A stretch of DNA of 64,000 bases. Origin: Sthenelais limicola. Lineage: Eukaryota; Annelida; Polychaeta; Phyllodocida; Sigalionidae. This document shows, piece after piece, positions 44,201-51,808 of this stretch. The notes under the pieces were generated by a model, which saw only the letters and a program-made list of their open reading frames with translations, did no database searches and was not told the DNA's origin. Both the position numbers and the translations under genes were made by a program. Positions within the stretch are counted from its first letter, which is position 1; every line of letters starts with the position of its first letter. The stretch covers positions 22,977,323 through 23,041,322 of the forward strand of contig OW804094.1 of NCBI GenBank assembly GCA_942159475.1. Direction: 5' to 3'.

Positions 44201-47200
44201 TTATGTTTTATCATAATGCAACATTATTGATTGAAAGCATTATGGCCATTTGGTGGAAATTTCCTGGTATTTCCTTGACGCTCTTCAGAAGATTTCTAAG
44301 TAAGGATTAGCTCATAATTTTCAATTTGTGAGAGCGTTTTAGATGCCATCATATTTGAAAAGATAAGATCAAGCGGATTCCAATGATAGCAAACATAAGA
44401 ACATTTAATAAGTACCGCACTTCTATAATTCAATAATAAATATGAATGAAAAAAAGTTGAATATAAGTAAAAAATAAGTGAGTGAGTGAGATTGGTTGCT
44501 TTACGCCCTTATCAACAGATATTGAAGGTTATATCAAGGGCGGGAGAGCTGAGAGGGAGGCAGTTTATGATCTTAACCAGGAAATAGAGATAGAAAAGAG
44601 AGAAAGACAAGAGACAAAGAGACAGAAAGGCACTTTAGTTAAAAATAATATAAATAATAATAATAAATAATAATAAAATAATATGACTTACCATAATAAC
44701 GCTGGACATCCTTCCTATCCTCCCACCCCAGCTCAAAGTCTGTTTGGATGGGCACACCAATATAGATAGAGTACATGACGGAGTAGTTGCGCTGGGTATG
44801 GTTCAGTCCCAGTACATGGCCGATCTCATGCACGGCCACCTTGAGCAGATTGATACCTCCATTACCGTTAGGTCTATAGTTCTCCGCGTCGTCAAAATGT
44901 ATGTTGCCCAGCTTCCATGAATGGGCAAGCTCCCCTCCATTGCCATCGAAAGGGATTTGGCAGTTGAGATGTGTGTCTGAAATGTAGCAAGAATTGTATG
45001 TGATTAATTAATTAATTTATTTACTTATTTATTTATTTATTAATGTATAACTTTTATGGCCGCGTAACTTAGGCCTACAAATTGCGGTGAATCAAGCCTC
45101 CTCAAGCTAAAAAAGTTAAATTTACTTTTTAACATCCAAATAGAGTGTGTAATAAATAGCAAATGGCACTGTGTTCGGGTTCAAACTGATCTCGACCCAT
45201 TAGAAAACGGGAACTCACCCCTTCGGGGAATGGGGGGGGGGGGGGGGGGGGGGGAATGATGAATACTAGGTGTACCTGAGTATATTCTGTATTGTATTCA
45301 TTCAATAAATATGTCTGGTTACGTTGAACAGTATTTTGAACCTGATTTTCTTCTAAAATTGTGGTTATTTGAGATGATTGGTGAAGGCCAATTGTGATCC
45401 GTTTTAGGAAAAAGAGTCATAAGTCGCAAAATATGGATTTTGAGATATCACCATATTTGAAAAGAGGAGATCAAGCCGATTCCAACGATAGTAAACACTA
45501 GGACACCTTATAAGTATTTCTATATTTTAAGTTTGATATTTTTATTTTTGAAAAAAAAAAAGGTTTGCAATGTTTCTGGATGGGTAATTATCAGTAAAGT
45601 AACTAAATATACTCAATACGAAGGCCCTTCAAACGCAATGATATATTTAATACAATGTGCCGAAATTTGTTACATGGATTTATATGACTATATAATAGTG
45701 CTAAACCCCACAAAATCAGAACATTTCATTAAAGAGATCTTGTGGAAAAAACACTTTGAAAAATATCCATTTTGCGACTTGTGACTCATTTTCCTGAAAC
45801 ACATCACAATTGTACATTTTCTGAAGATCTGACCCAAATATGACAGAGCACTAGTACTGCGTTATGATATAAATAGTCTGCGCTTGGAGGCATAGTAGTT
45901 GCTACAGATGCAGAATTACATATGTGACCCAGTGGCAGTATATAATATTGATGTCATATATCTACATACATTTGTCCTAAGTACAAATAGACTGCACAAC
46001 AATGACCAATAGTTAGCCGCCTAAAGCTACCCTATGTGCGCAAAAATGGCGGCCGATGGTCCCAGAGATGGTCCATGGATGTGGATAACTAGGCTAGTTA
46101 GTCGCCTACAGCTATAGCAGCCTTTTTATATTAGTGTATTATCAGATTATGTCATTCAGTTTCTTTCTGTGCTAATATAATCTAGACAACTTTGACATTT
46201 TAAAAATTGGACAACGTATTTGGGTTTCATATGTTATGCATCTTCAATACTAAATTAAACTTTAATTTGGAGATTACTTTTTGTCCATTTCTCAAATAAT
46301 ATGTGTCAAAGTTTGTTAAAAGCCGAAAGCAAATCTTTGAGATTACGTAAATGTGGTCCGTTTTAGGAAAATGAGTCATAAGTCGCAAAATATGGATTTT
46401 GAGATATCATCATATTTGATCTTTTTATTTTTGAAAAAAAAAGTTTGGAATGTTTCTAGATGGGTAATCACCAATAAAGTAATTAAATATACTCCATACG
46501 AAGGCCTTCAAATTGCAAAGATATATTTGATTCAATGTCTTGAAATTTGTTACATGCATTTATACGAGTATAAGCGCTAAAGCCTCTAAAAATCAGAACA
46601 TTTCAATAAAGATATTTTGTGAAAAAACACTTTGAAGAATATGAATTTTGCGACTTGTGACTCATATTTCTGGAACACATCACAAATAGCTAGACAATGC
46701 TAGCATGAATTCCTACCTTTGGCAAAGCAGATCTGGATGTCTACGTCACGTATTGGCCCGTCCCTCTGCTCATCAAAGCAAAGTGGAATTACTTCGGACC
46801 ACATCCGAAAGGCGAGTTTCACTATGCCCCTCTGCTCGTCGGCAGGTATTCTCCTAGAGTAACAGATACTGGGGATTCTCCAGGTGACACATTCATCTGA
46901 TTCCTTATTGAAGACTTCATATTGGGAGCTGTTGATAGTCACCATGGCAGAACGCTTCTTCCTTTTCTTTACTTCCTTCTCGTATGGATCCTCTTCCGGT
47001 GAGAGGCGTGCGCGCGCAGAACTGAAGATGATCTCAGTGCTACGTCTCTTCCGGTTCCGGTGTATCTCGGAAATGTTGACCTGTTGCGTCTCGGCTGTGA
47101 ATTCCGCTAACATTTGCTGTCGGCGTCGTACAGAATTTGTCGTACTTGTAGGAGTTTGCGTCAAAAGTCTCCCCAGGATCGACGACTTATTCGCCATTTC

Positions 47201-50200
47201 CTTTCTCTTCTCTTCCTTCGCTTCCTCGGCCTTTCTTCTCTCGATTTCGAGCACGGCTGCACGGCGCACTCTCGTGGACGACTTTGCTGTGCCGTTATTT
47301 TTCTCGCTGTCTGCGGCTTCATCTTTTGTTTCGTCATTTCCGGAATCTCTGTTACCGCACCTCTTGCTGTTCATCAATCTGAGGGTATTATCGTCCAGAG
47401 TGCCTGTTTCCGGAAGTTTGTAATACTGTTGCATGGCAACGTAGCCTTTCTGGGCCTCGTCCTCAGTGCAGAGAGGACGTATCTCGACACCTTCGCGTAC
47501 CTGTTATCATACAAAATCATGTATTTTATAAATCTAGATGGAGTAGAGGGACGTGTCTCAATAAATACAACTCTGGGGGGACATTTGGCGTTTTCTTTTT
47601 ATTGTAGTGGTGGTGTTACATGTCCTGACATGTTTCGACTTACAGTAAAGTCTTCATCAGAGGATGGGTTTGGGAGGGTTGGCACTACCCCTGAGGTGCA
47701 AATTAGAGCACACTCATGTTACTCATGATGACGTCATCATGCTAAGTTGGCAATAATAGATGCAGCAATTAGTTTCGTAAATAATAGTTTTTATTCTATT
47801 TCTATGGAAATTTTTACATTATAAATTCCATTTATTTATAAATCTGTATTTGTATTGTCTTCTTATTTACCAACACTTGTAATGCATTAAGGAAGTAAAT
47901 CCGATGCAATTCTCACGAAATGTTTTTATACTCAACACTTGATAGTCGTAGGTCCATATGATATATCTTACTCTCTCATTATTTGTCTAATTTTATCTCT
48001 ATAATAAAAAGCCTAAGTCGAGTATAGGATAAGGCCTTCAAAAATCAATGGTAACTGTCGGCAGAAATGGAATTAACTTTTCATATAGAGTGAGTGAGAT
48101 TGGTGGCTTTACGCCCTTATCAACACTTTGAAGTGTTATATCAAGTAAAGGGCGGGAGAGCTGAGAGGGACGCAGTTTATGATCATACCCAGGAAATAGA
48201 GATAGAGAAGAGAGACAGAAAGGCCCTTTAAGGTCTTACCCAGGACCGCTTTTCATATAGACATGAAGACCTATCTGTCCTTTTCGTACTGTAATATCAA
48301 ATTATCTGACAAATAAAAGATTTTCTTATCTTATCTTATCTTACCTCTGTGTCAGGGTTGTGGTCACGCAGCATTTGTGACAGCGTGTTGCGGGCAGCCT
48401 CACCCGCGCTCAGTGTGCAGTTCACCCAACCATATTTAACTAAATACTCCTGAAAAATAAACAAGATATATGTGATGTGTTTCAGGAAAATGAGTCATAA
48501 GTCGCAAAATTGATATTTTTCAAAGTGTTTTTTTACAAGATCACATTATTGGAATGTTCTAATTTTTGGAGGGTTCATCACTTACAGCTATATCAATTGA
48601 TGTATGTAATTTGAGAACAATCTATGTAATATATCCTTTCGTTTTAAAGGTCCTCACATGGACTACATTTAGTTACTTTACTGTTTATTGACCCCCAGAA
48701 ATATTGAAAACTTTTTTTTCAAAAACGAAAATATCAAACTATATAGAAATATAGAAATACTTATTAGATTATTAGACTGTTTACTATCATTGGAATCGGC
48801 TTGATCTCATCTTTTCAAATATGGTGATATCTCAAAATCCATTTTTTGCGACTTATGACTCATTTTGCTGAAACACATCTCATATTATGTTTTGTTATCA
48901 AATAAAACAAATAAAAAATATAGCTGAGTTTCAATTCCCAAAAGCGTCCTCTTTTGAAAGTTAATCACACTTTGTTATCAATCTATATTTCGTTCCTAAT
49001 CTGTAGTTAGATTGACTCTTTTGCTTTGAACACTGATTAAATCTAATAAATTTTCATTGTAGGTTTAGCAACCTTATATTATCGATATATATTTCAGGCA
49101 ACTTTCCCTTTTATGTTTCAGAATTGATGTATAAAAGTGTATACAGGACCGAATATTAAGGTTTTTCATGACAAGATATATATGTGCTCAATAGGGGATT
49201 TGCATGTCCGCCATTTTAAATTTTGATTCGAATGGAATTATGGGAGTTGTATGTAGGTTTAAAAAGTATAGAAAACATGTTCAGCATGGAATATTGATCT
49301 AACAGTGATCTCTTGTAAATAGCCATGTGTTTCACATGATTCCATGAAACAAGACTATCGTTCCCATCATGCATTTGGTTTCTAGAGATCAAGTGATATC
49401 AATTCCTATACCCATTAACACAACTTCTTTAATTGGAATCACTAAGATCCTCGCGTTTTTCGATAAAAATGTTAAATATATTTATGTCTGATTTGAACTC
49501 AATCCATCCCAAAATGCACTGTAATAGCCATGCGCAGTGGGACATGCAACTCCTCTATTACTCATTCCTAAGTTCCTAAATGTGTAGTGCTGCCAATTGT
49601 ACATTTTCTGAAAATCTGACCCACTATCAGTTTTAGCAGTTAAAGCTGCATTCCCAGTTAAATTGGCCAAAATCTATATACATGTATATGGGTCAGATTT
49701 TCGGAAAATGTACAATTCAACTTCGCCAAACATTTCAAATAACCAAAATTTCAGTCGAAACTAAAGTTCAAAAAACAGATCAACCTAACCAAACAGATTG
49801 CTAGAATCAATGCAATGTCGAATATACTCGAATTTACCCAGTATTGACCAAATTGCAGCCTAATTTAGCAGAATTCACTAAATGTATACAGCTGCCAATT
49901 ATACATTTTCTGAAAGTCTGATCCATATCTCACAATTATCTATTTATTCATTTATTTGAGCCTTAAAATTGTAGGATGGAAGATTTTAATACTGAAGATG
50001 AAGATGAAGGGAAGAAAACGTTCTTTCCTCTGCTTTCTCGAGATTGTCGTATACTTTTGTATGTTGCTTTTCTAAATGGGCAATTGGGGGTGAAACAATG
50101 TATTATTAGTGCAATTTTGTAAACTGTTTATCTACCTATCCAGACAGTGTTATCCTGAGATCTTTAAGTTATCGAGGATTTTATTTAAAAAGTTGAAATA

Positions 50201-51808
50201 GAGCCATAGAGTCTAGGCTCAAAGTTGACAGATTCCCTTCAGACTGAGGGAAATCCCCTCGCTCCAAACCCCAAAAAGCCATTTTAATCCCTTTAGGACC
50301 GCAAAATACCATTATAATCCCATTAGGACCCCTACTCCCTGGCCAGGGTAGCCTTTACCGCAGTAGGCGTCCAATCGCTGACATGCCATTCTTATCTGAT
50401 CTGAGAGGATTTGAGCCTAGACTGTATATGGGTCGGATTTTCAGAAAATGTACAATTCAGCTTCACCAATCCTCTCAAATAGCCCACATTTAAGAAAGAA
50501 ATAAAGTTCAAAATACAGTTCACCCTAACCAAACAGTTTGCTAGAATCAATGCAATGCCAGATATACTCGAATTTACCTAGTATTGACCAAATTGCAGCC
50601 TAATTTAGCAGAATTCACTAAATGTGTACAGCTGCCAATTGTACATTTTCTGGAAATCTGACCCATACATCCAAAATAAAGTGATTTTGATGTTCACCGA
50701 AATTAATAATTTGGAAAACGATTTGGTTTTACAAAATATAGCTCAGGCCCGAATACTTTGATACTTTATATATATATAAATGTTTTGTTTCCTTTATAAA
50801 CAGATTACATCAAATAGGAAATAGGATATTATACTTTCTGTGCCCTCACAGTTATTCCAAGAAATATAATCCTATCTTATCTCTTATCTTAGGGACTTTC
50901 TGGTGGACTGGGAGTGCCTGGACCAAAAGTAGAACATTTTATTTTTTTACAGATATCAAAGGACCAACATTGAGCCCGAAACGGAGGTTATTAATCTGTT
51001 TAGTCTCTGACTATGGTTGTTATAGTCCCTGCACCGTTCAAGGCAGTAGTGACTTATAGGGTCAGATCTTCAGAAAATGCACAATCTACAGTTCTACACA
51101 TCTATCAAATTCTTCTAAATTAGAGTGAGAATTGCCGAATGCTGAGTATCTCTGAGTGAATGCTTTATTGTATTCATTCAATAAATCTGTTTGGCTATGT
51201 TGAACTGTATTTTTTAACCTGATTTTCGTCTTAAATTTGGATTTTTTGAGAGGATTAGTGAAGGCCAATTGTACCTTTGATGGCAATTTCACCCTATAGC
51301 TGATAACGCAACTTTAAAAGATGAAAACTCCCAGAGGAAGACCACCGTATGGTGAGCTAGGGAGTTTGTTTTGAATTATTACAATATTAAAACCCTGCCC
51401 ACACACAGCCGATTTGGCTCCCGATTGTCCCCCGATTTTGGTCTCCCGATGAATCCTATGACTTCAATTCAAAACCTGGTTTATGTTTTTGAAATAACAT
51501 AAACCAGATTGGAAATTAAATCCTAGGATTCATTAGGAGACCAAAATCGGGGGGCAATCGGGAGCCAAATCGGCTGTGTATGGGCAGGGTTTAACAAGAT
51601 GTGCTTGCTCTATAACCTGAATAAAGTTTGAATAAAAAACAAAACGAAAAACACTTACCAATCCTTGCTCAAAGGTCTTCACACCGAAGACCCGACGCGG
51701 AGGATCCAACCCAAACTCATCCTTATAGGTTCGCGAATGATGTATAGGTTCAGCTTGCGTACATGCCGGTAACAATAACAGTAACACCAAGCAACAATAG
51801 AATAACAT
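40931..51808 (-). CDS. MMP21: Matrix metalloproteinase 21, seven coding exons (complete model)
   Basis: Joined exons 51808-51659, 48449-48345, 47500-46717, 44976-44692, 44171-43911, 42851-42682, 41263-40931 give 2,088 nt, 695 residues plus TAA; every intron is GT-AG and phases agree (0,0,1,1,1,0). Domains: signal peptide 1-19 (Leu-rich); prodomain with Cys switch KRCGNRD (Cys133); basic linker with furin-type sites ending RKRR (238) and KRKKR (268); catalytic domain with zinc motif HEIGHVLGLNH (His396, His400, His406, Glu397) and Met-turn Met414; hemopexin propeller from Cys444 to a Cys in WYDIC near the C-terminus. Collinear identity to vertebrate MMP21 includes FRMWSEV, VAVHEIGHVLGL, NRTRYGDP and the YGW and HSR motifs near the N-terminus. 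Known role (family): secreted or Golgi-activated protease needed for left-right asymmetry in vertebrates. Odd: the linker is much longer than in human MMP21 (569 aa), and Pro is missing from both sides of the Cys-switch core. The start is the Met that opens the signal peptide; upstream frame is open but reads as leader. Confidence 0.95.
41325..41415 (-). repeat. Repeat family H fragment
   Basis: CACTAGTGAGTTATGTGGGG and TGTCATGGCAACCAATCTG match 17260-17350. Within MMP21 intron 6. Confidence 0.65.
41440..41765. repeat. Region built of TTGCCA / ATTGGC / TTCGCC words
   Basis: About 325 bp in MMP21 intron 6 where ATTGGC, TTCGCC, ACTTGCC and their reverse complements recur every 10-25 bp in no fixed period, forming short local hairpins (ACCAATAGAG...CTCTGTTGGT). 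Confidence 0.6.
42056..42654 (-). mobile_element. MITE family B interrupted by a SINE
   Basis: ATAT flanks on both sides; the S element 42300-42479 sits inside. Right end 27 bp from the MMP21 exon 6 donor. Confidence 0.85.
42300..42479 (+). mobile_element. SINE-like element S, copy 1 (inside a B MITE)
   Basis: 180 bp starting GTGAGTGAGATTGG and ending in a purine-rich part then TCTTACCCAGTACC. It is flanked by a 12-bp perfect duplication AAAACGAAAGGA (42288-42299 and 42480-42491). The long duplication and lack of inverted ends indicate LINE-driven retroposition. It lies in MMP21 intron 6 and interrupts B copy 42055-42655. Confidence 0.75.
42682..42851 (-). CDS. MMP21: MMP21 coding exon 6 (hemopexin blade 3)
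   Basis: 170 nt, 56 codons after the split glycine. It encodes GDKFYIYNSET and LDSVYFELRTRKLQFFKGEW, typical hemopexin-blade spacing. Acceptor TTTTCAG, donor GTAAGT, ends in phase 0. Confidence 0.9.
43550..43790 (-). mobile_element. MITE family A (A4)
   Basis: Full copy in MMP21 intron 5. Confidence 0.8.
43830..43852 (-). repeat. Duplicate of MMP21 exon 5 splice donor
   Basis: 22 bases are identical to 43906-43927, i.e. the last 17 nt of exon 5 (encoding TYFFK) plus GTGAG, displaced 75 bp into intron 5. Use of this copy would add in-frame stop codons, so it is a decoy donor rather than an alternative exon end. Confidence 0.7.
43911..44171 (-). CDS. MMP21: MMP21 coding exon 5 (hemopexin blades 1-2)
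   Basis: 261 nt, phase 1 to 1. VCGGTFDTVFDYIRQ aligns with human SCEGSFDTAFDWIRK; NTYFFRNSRYWMYENRYNRT and RYGDPL are near-identical to MMP21. Cys444 should pair with the C-terminal Cys to close the propeller. The donor region is duplicated 75 bp downstream (43830-43852). Confidence 0.95.
44328..44395 (-). mobile_element. MITE B internal fragment
   Basis: CATCATATTTGAAAAGATAA and GGATTCCAATGATAGCAAAC only; intron 4. Confidence 0.6.
44479..44638 (+). mobile_element. SINE-like element S, copy 2
   Basis: 160 bp, same head and body as the copy at 42300. Imperfect A-rich duplication (TAAAAATAA type) at both sides, followed by an AAT-rich tail (44640-44685) next to the MMP21 exon 4 donor. Lies in intron 4. 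Confidence 0.7.
44692..44976 (-). CDS. MMP21: MMP21 coding exon 4 (zinc-binding catalytic core)
   Basis: 285 nt. It encodes the end of the catalytic domain: NIHFDDAENY (the calcium/zinc strand), VAVHEIGHVLGLNH (three zinc His and the catalytic Glu), SVM Met-turn and FELGWEDRKDVQRYYG. The residues needed for catalysis are all present. Acceptor TTTCAG, donor GTAAGT. Confidence 0.96.
45232..45254 (+). repeat. Poly-G run (23 G)
   Basis: Uninterrupted G run in MMP21 intron 3, exactly where the A copy that follows lost its left part. Confidence 0.85.
45255..45392 (-). mobile_element. MITE A3, left-truncated, interrupted by B
   Basis: Starts in the A3 interior after the G run, resumes at 45809. 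Confidence 0.75.
45394..45807 (-). mobile_element. MITE B nested in an A3 copy
   Basis: Inserted at AATT within CCAATTGTAC of the A inverted end, AATT on both sides. MMP21 intron 3. Confidence 0.87.
45808..45835 (-). mobile_element. MITE A3 terminal stub
   Basis: TTGTACATTTTCTGAAGATC and TGACCC; right end of the copy interrupted at 45394. Confidence 0.75.
45836..46352. other. MMP21 intron 3 unique sequence
   Basis: No repeat or motif recognised. Confidence 0.55.
46353..46683 (-). mobile_element. MITE family B, internally deleted
   Basis: About 80 bp missing after CATATTTGAT. Ends 33 bp from the MMP21 exon 3 donor. Confidence 0.8.
46717..47500 (-). CDS. MMP21: MMP21 coding exon 3 (Cys switch, basic linker, catalytic start)
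   Basis: 784 nt, phase 0 to phase 1. It encodes residues 86-346: prodomain helix (LPETGTLDDNTLRLMN), Cys switch KRCGNRD at 131-137, an approximately 130-residue Lys/Arg/Glu-rich linker, two furin-type sites (after 238 and 268), then the catalytic start DEQRGIVKLAFRMWSEVIPL. The linker length is unusual for the family. The donor is GTAGGA, weaker than the others, and a B-family MITE ends 33 bp downstream of it. Confidence 0.93.
47614..47660 (-). ncRNA. Hammerhead-ribozyme-like core in MMP21 intron 2
   Basis: On the minus strand (same as MMP21): CTGATGA at 47660-47654, a stem II of GACTT/AAGTC closing TACTGT (47652-47637 region), GAAA at 47636-47633, then a near-perfect stem III ACATGTC-AG-GACATGT and a GTA cleavage-type triplet. 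All conserved core letters of a type I hammerhead are present. Stem I is not evident beyond one pair, so this monomer may be inactive or work as a dimer. Hammerheads of this style are known in Penelope-like retroelement terminal repeats; the flanking sequence is probably such a remnant. Confidence 0.55.
47724..47741. promoter_or_regulatory. 18-bp perfect palindrome with CRE core
   Basis: CATGATGACGTCATCATG is perfectly palindromic and contains the CREB/ATF site TGACGTCA. It lies in MMP21 intron 2, about 65 bp from the hammerhead-like core. Function is unknown. Confidence 0.4.
48090..48248 (+). mobile_element. SINE-like element S, copy 3
   Basis: 159 bp, same family, with a perfect 13-bp duplication CTTTTCATATAGA (48077-48089, 48249-48261). 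Lies in MMP21 intron 2. The head has no clear pol III A/B boxes to my eye; the GAGTGAG head resembles 5' ends of V/Deu-type invertebrate SINEs. Confidence 0.75.
48345..48449 (-). CDS. MMP21: MMP21 coding exon 2 (prodomain start)
   Basis: 35 codons, EYLVKYGWVNCTLSAGEAAR to NPDTE. The YGW motif aligns with RFLSRYGWSG of human MMP21. Acceptor TTTTTCAG, donor GTAAGA, phase 0 at both ends. A B-family MITE starts only 23 bp upstream of the acceptor (at 48472), so the branch-point region of this intron may lie within MITE sequence. Confidence 0.88.
48472..48881 (+). mobile_element. MITE family B
   Basis: ATAT on both sides. Its edge lies 22 bp upstream of the MMP21 exon 2 acceptor (intron 1). Confidence 0.87.
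49194..49555 (+). mobile_element. MITE family C
   Basis: Ends GGGGATTTGCATGTCCGCC and ACATGCAACTCCTC, TA flanks. MMP21 intron 1. Confidence 0.8.
49561..49621 (+). mobile_element. MITE family A right-end fragment
   Basis: GTGCTGCCAATTGTACATTT to CTGACCC; the rest may have been displaced when C inserted. Confidence 0.7.
49690..49924 (+). mobile_element. MITE family A (A2)
   Basis: ATAT flanks; MMP21 intron 1. Confidence 0.83.
50235..50400. repeat. Unnamed dispersed repeat P
   Basis: Matches 56185-56345: CCCCTCGCTCCAAACC.., CCATTATAATCCCATTAGGA, GTAGGCGTCCAATCGCTGAC. Third partial copy near 58345-58420 (inverted: GATTGGACGCCTACTGCGCT). Confidence 0.6.
50430..50664 (+). mobile_element. MITE family A (A2)
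   Basis: Both ends; flanks ATAT/ATAC; MMP21 intron 1. Confidence 0.83.
51059..51294 (-). mobile_element. MITE family A (A3)
   Basis: GGGTCAGATCTTCAGAAAA to GGCAATTTCACCC; MMP21 intron 1. Confidence 0.8.
51388..51593. mobile_element. Palindromic MITE O next to MMP21 exon 1
   Basis: 206 bp with about 77-bp arms (AACCCTGCCCACACACAGCC; CCGATTTGGCTCCCGATTG) and a short AT-rich centre with AACCTGGTTTATG pairing. Sits 65 bp inside intron 1 from the exon 1 donor; would form a strong hairpin in the pre-mRNA. Confidence 0.78.
51659..51808 (-). CDS. MMP21: MMP21 coding exon 1 (signal peptide)
   Basis: 50 codons, starting MLFYCCLVLLLLLPACTQA, a textbook secretory signal, then EPIHHSRTYKDEF, which aligns with the HSR motif after the human MMP21 signal. 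It ends in phase 0 at a consensus donor, TTG then GTAAGT. The reading frame stays open upstream for 120 codons, but that stretch is Asn/Ser-repeat encoded by a CAR triplet tract and has no secretory character, so I treat it as leader. Confidence 0.85.

Noticed and set aside
46884..47728. Plus-strand frames of 179 and 204 codons
   Set aside because: They are the antisense of MMP21 exon 3, whose minus-strand frame is validated by homology and splice sites.
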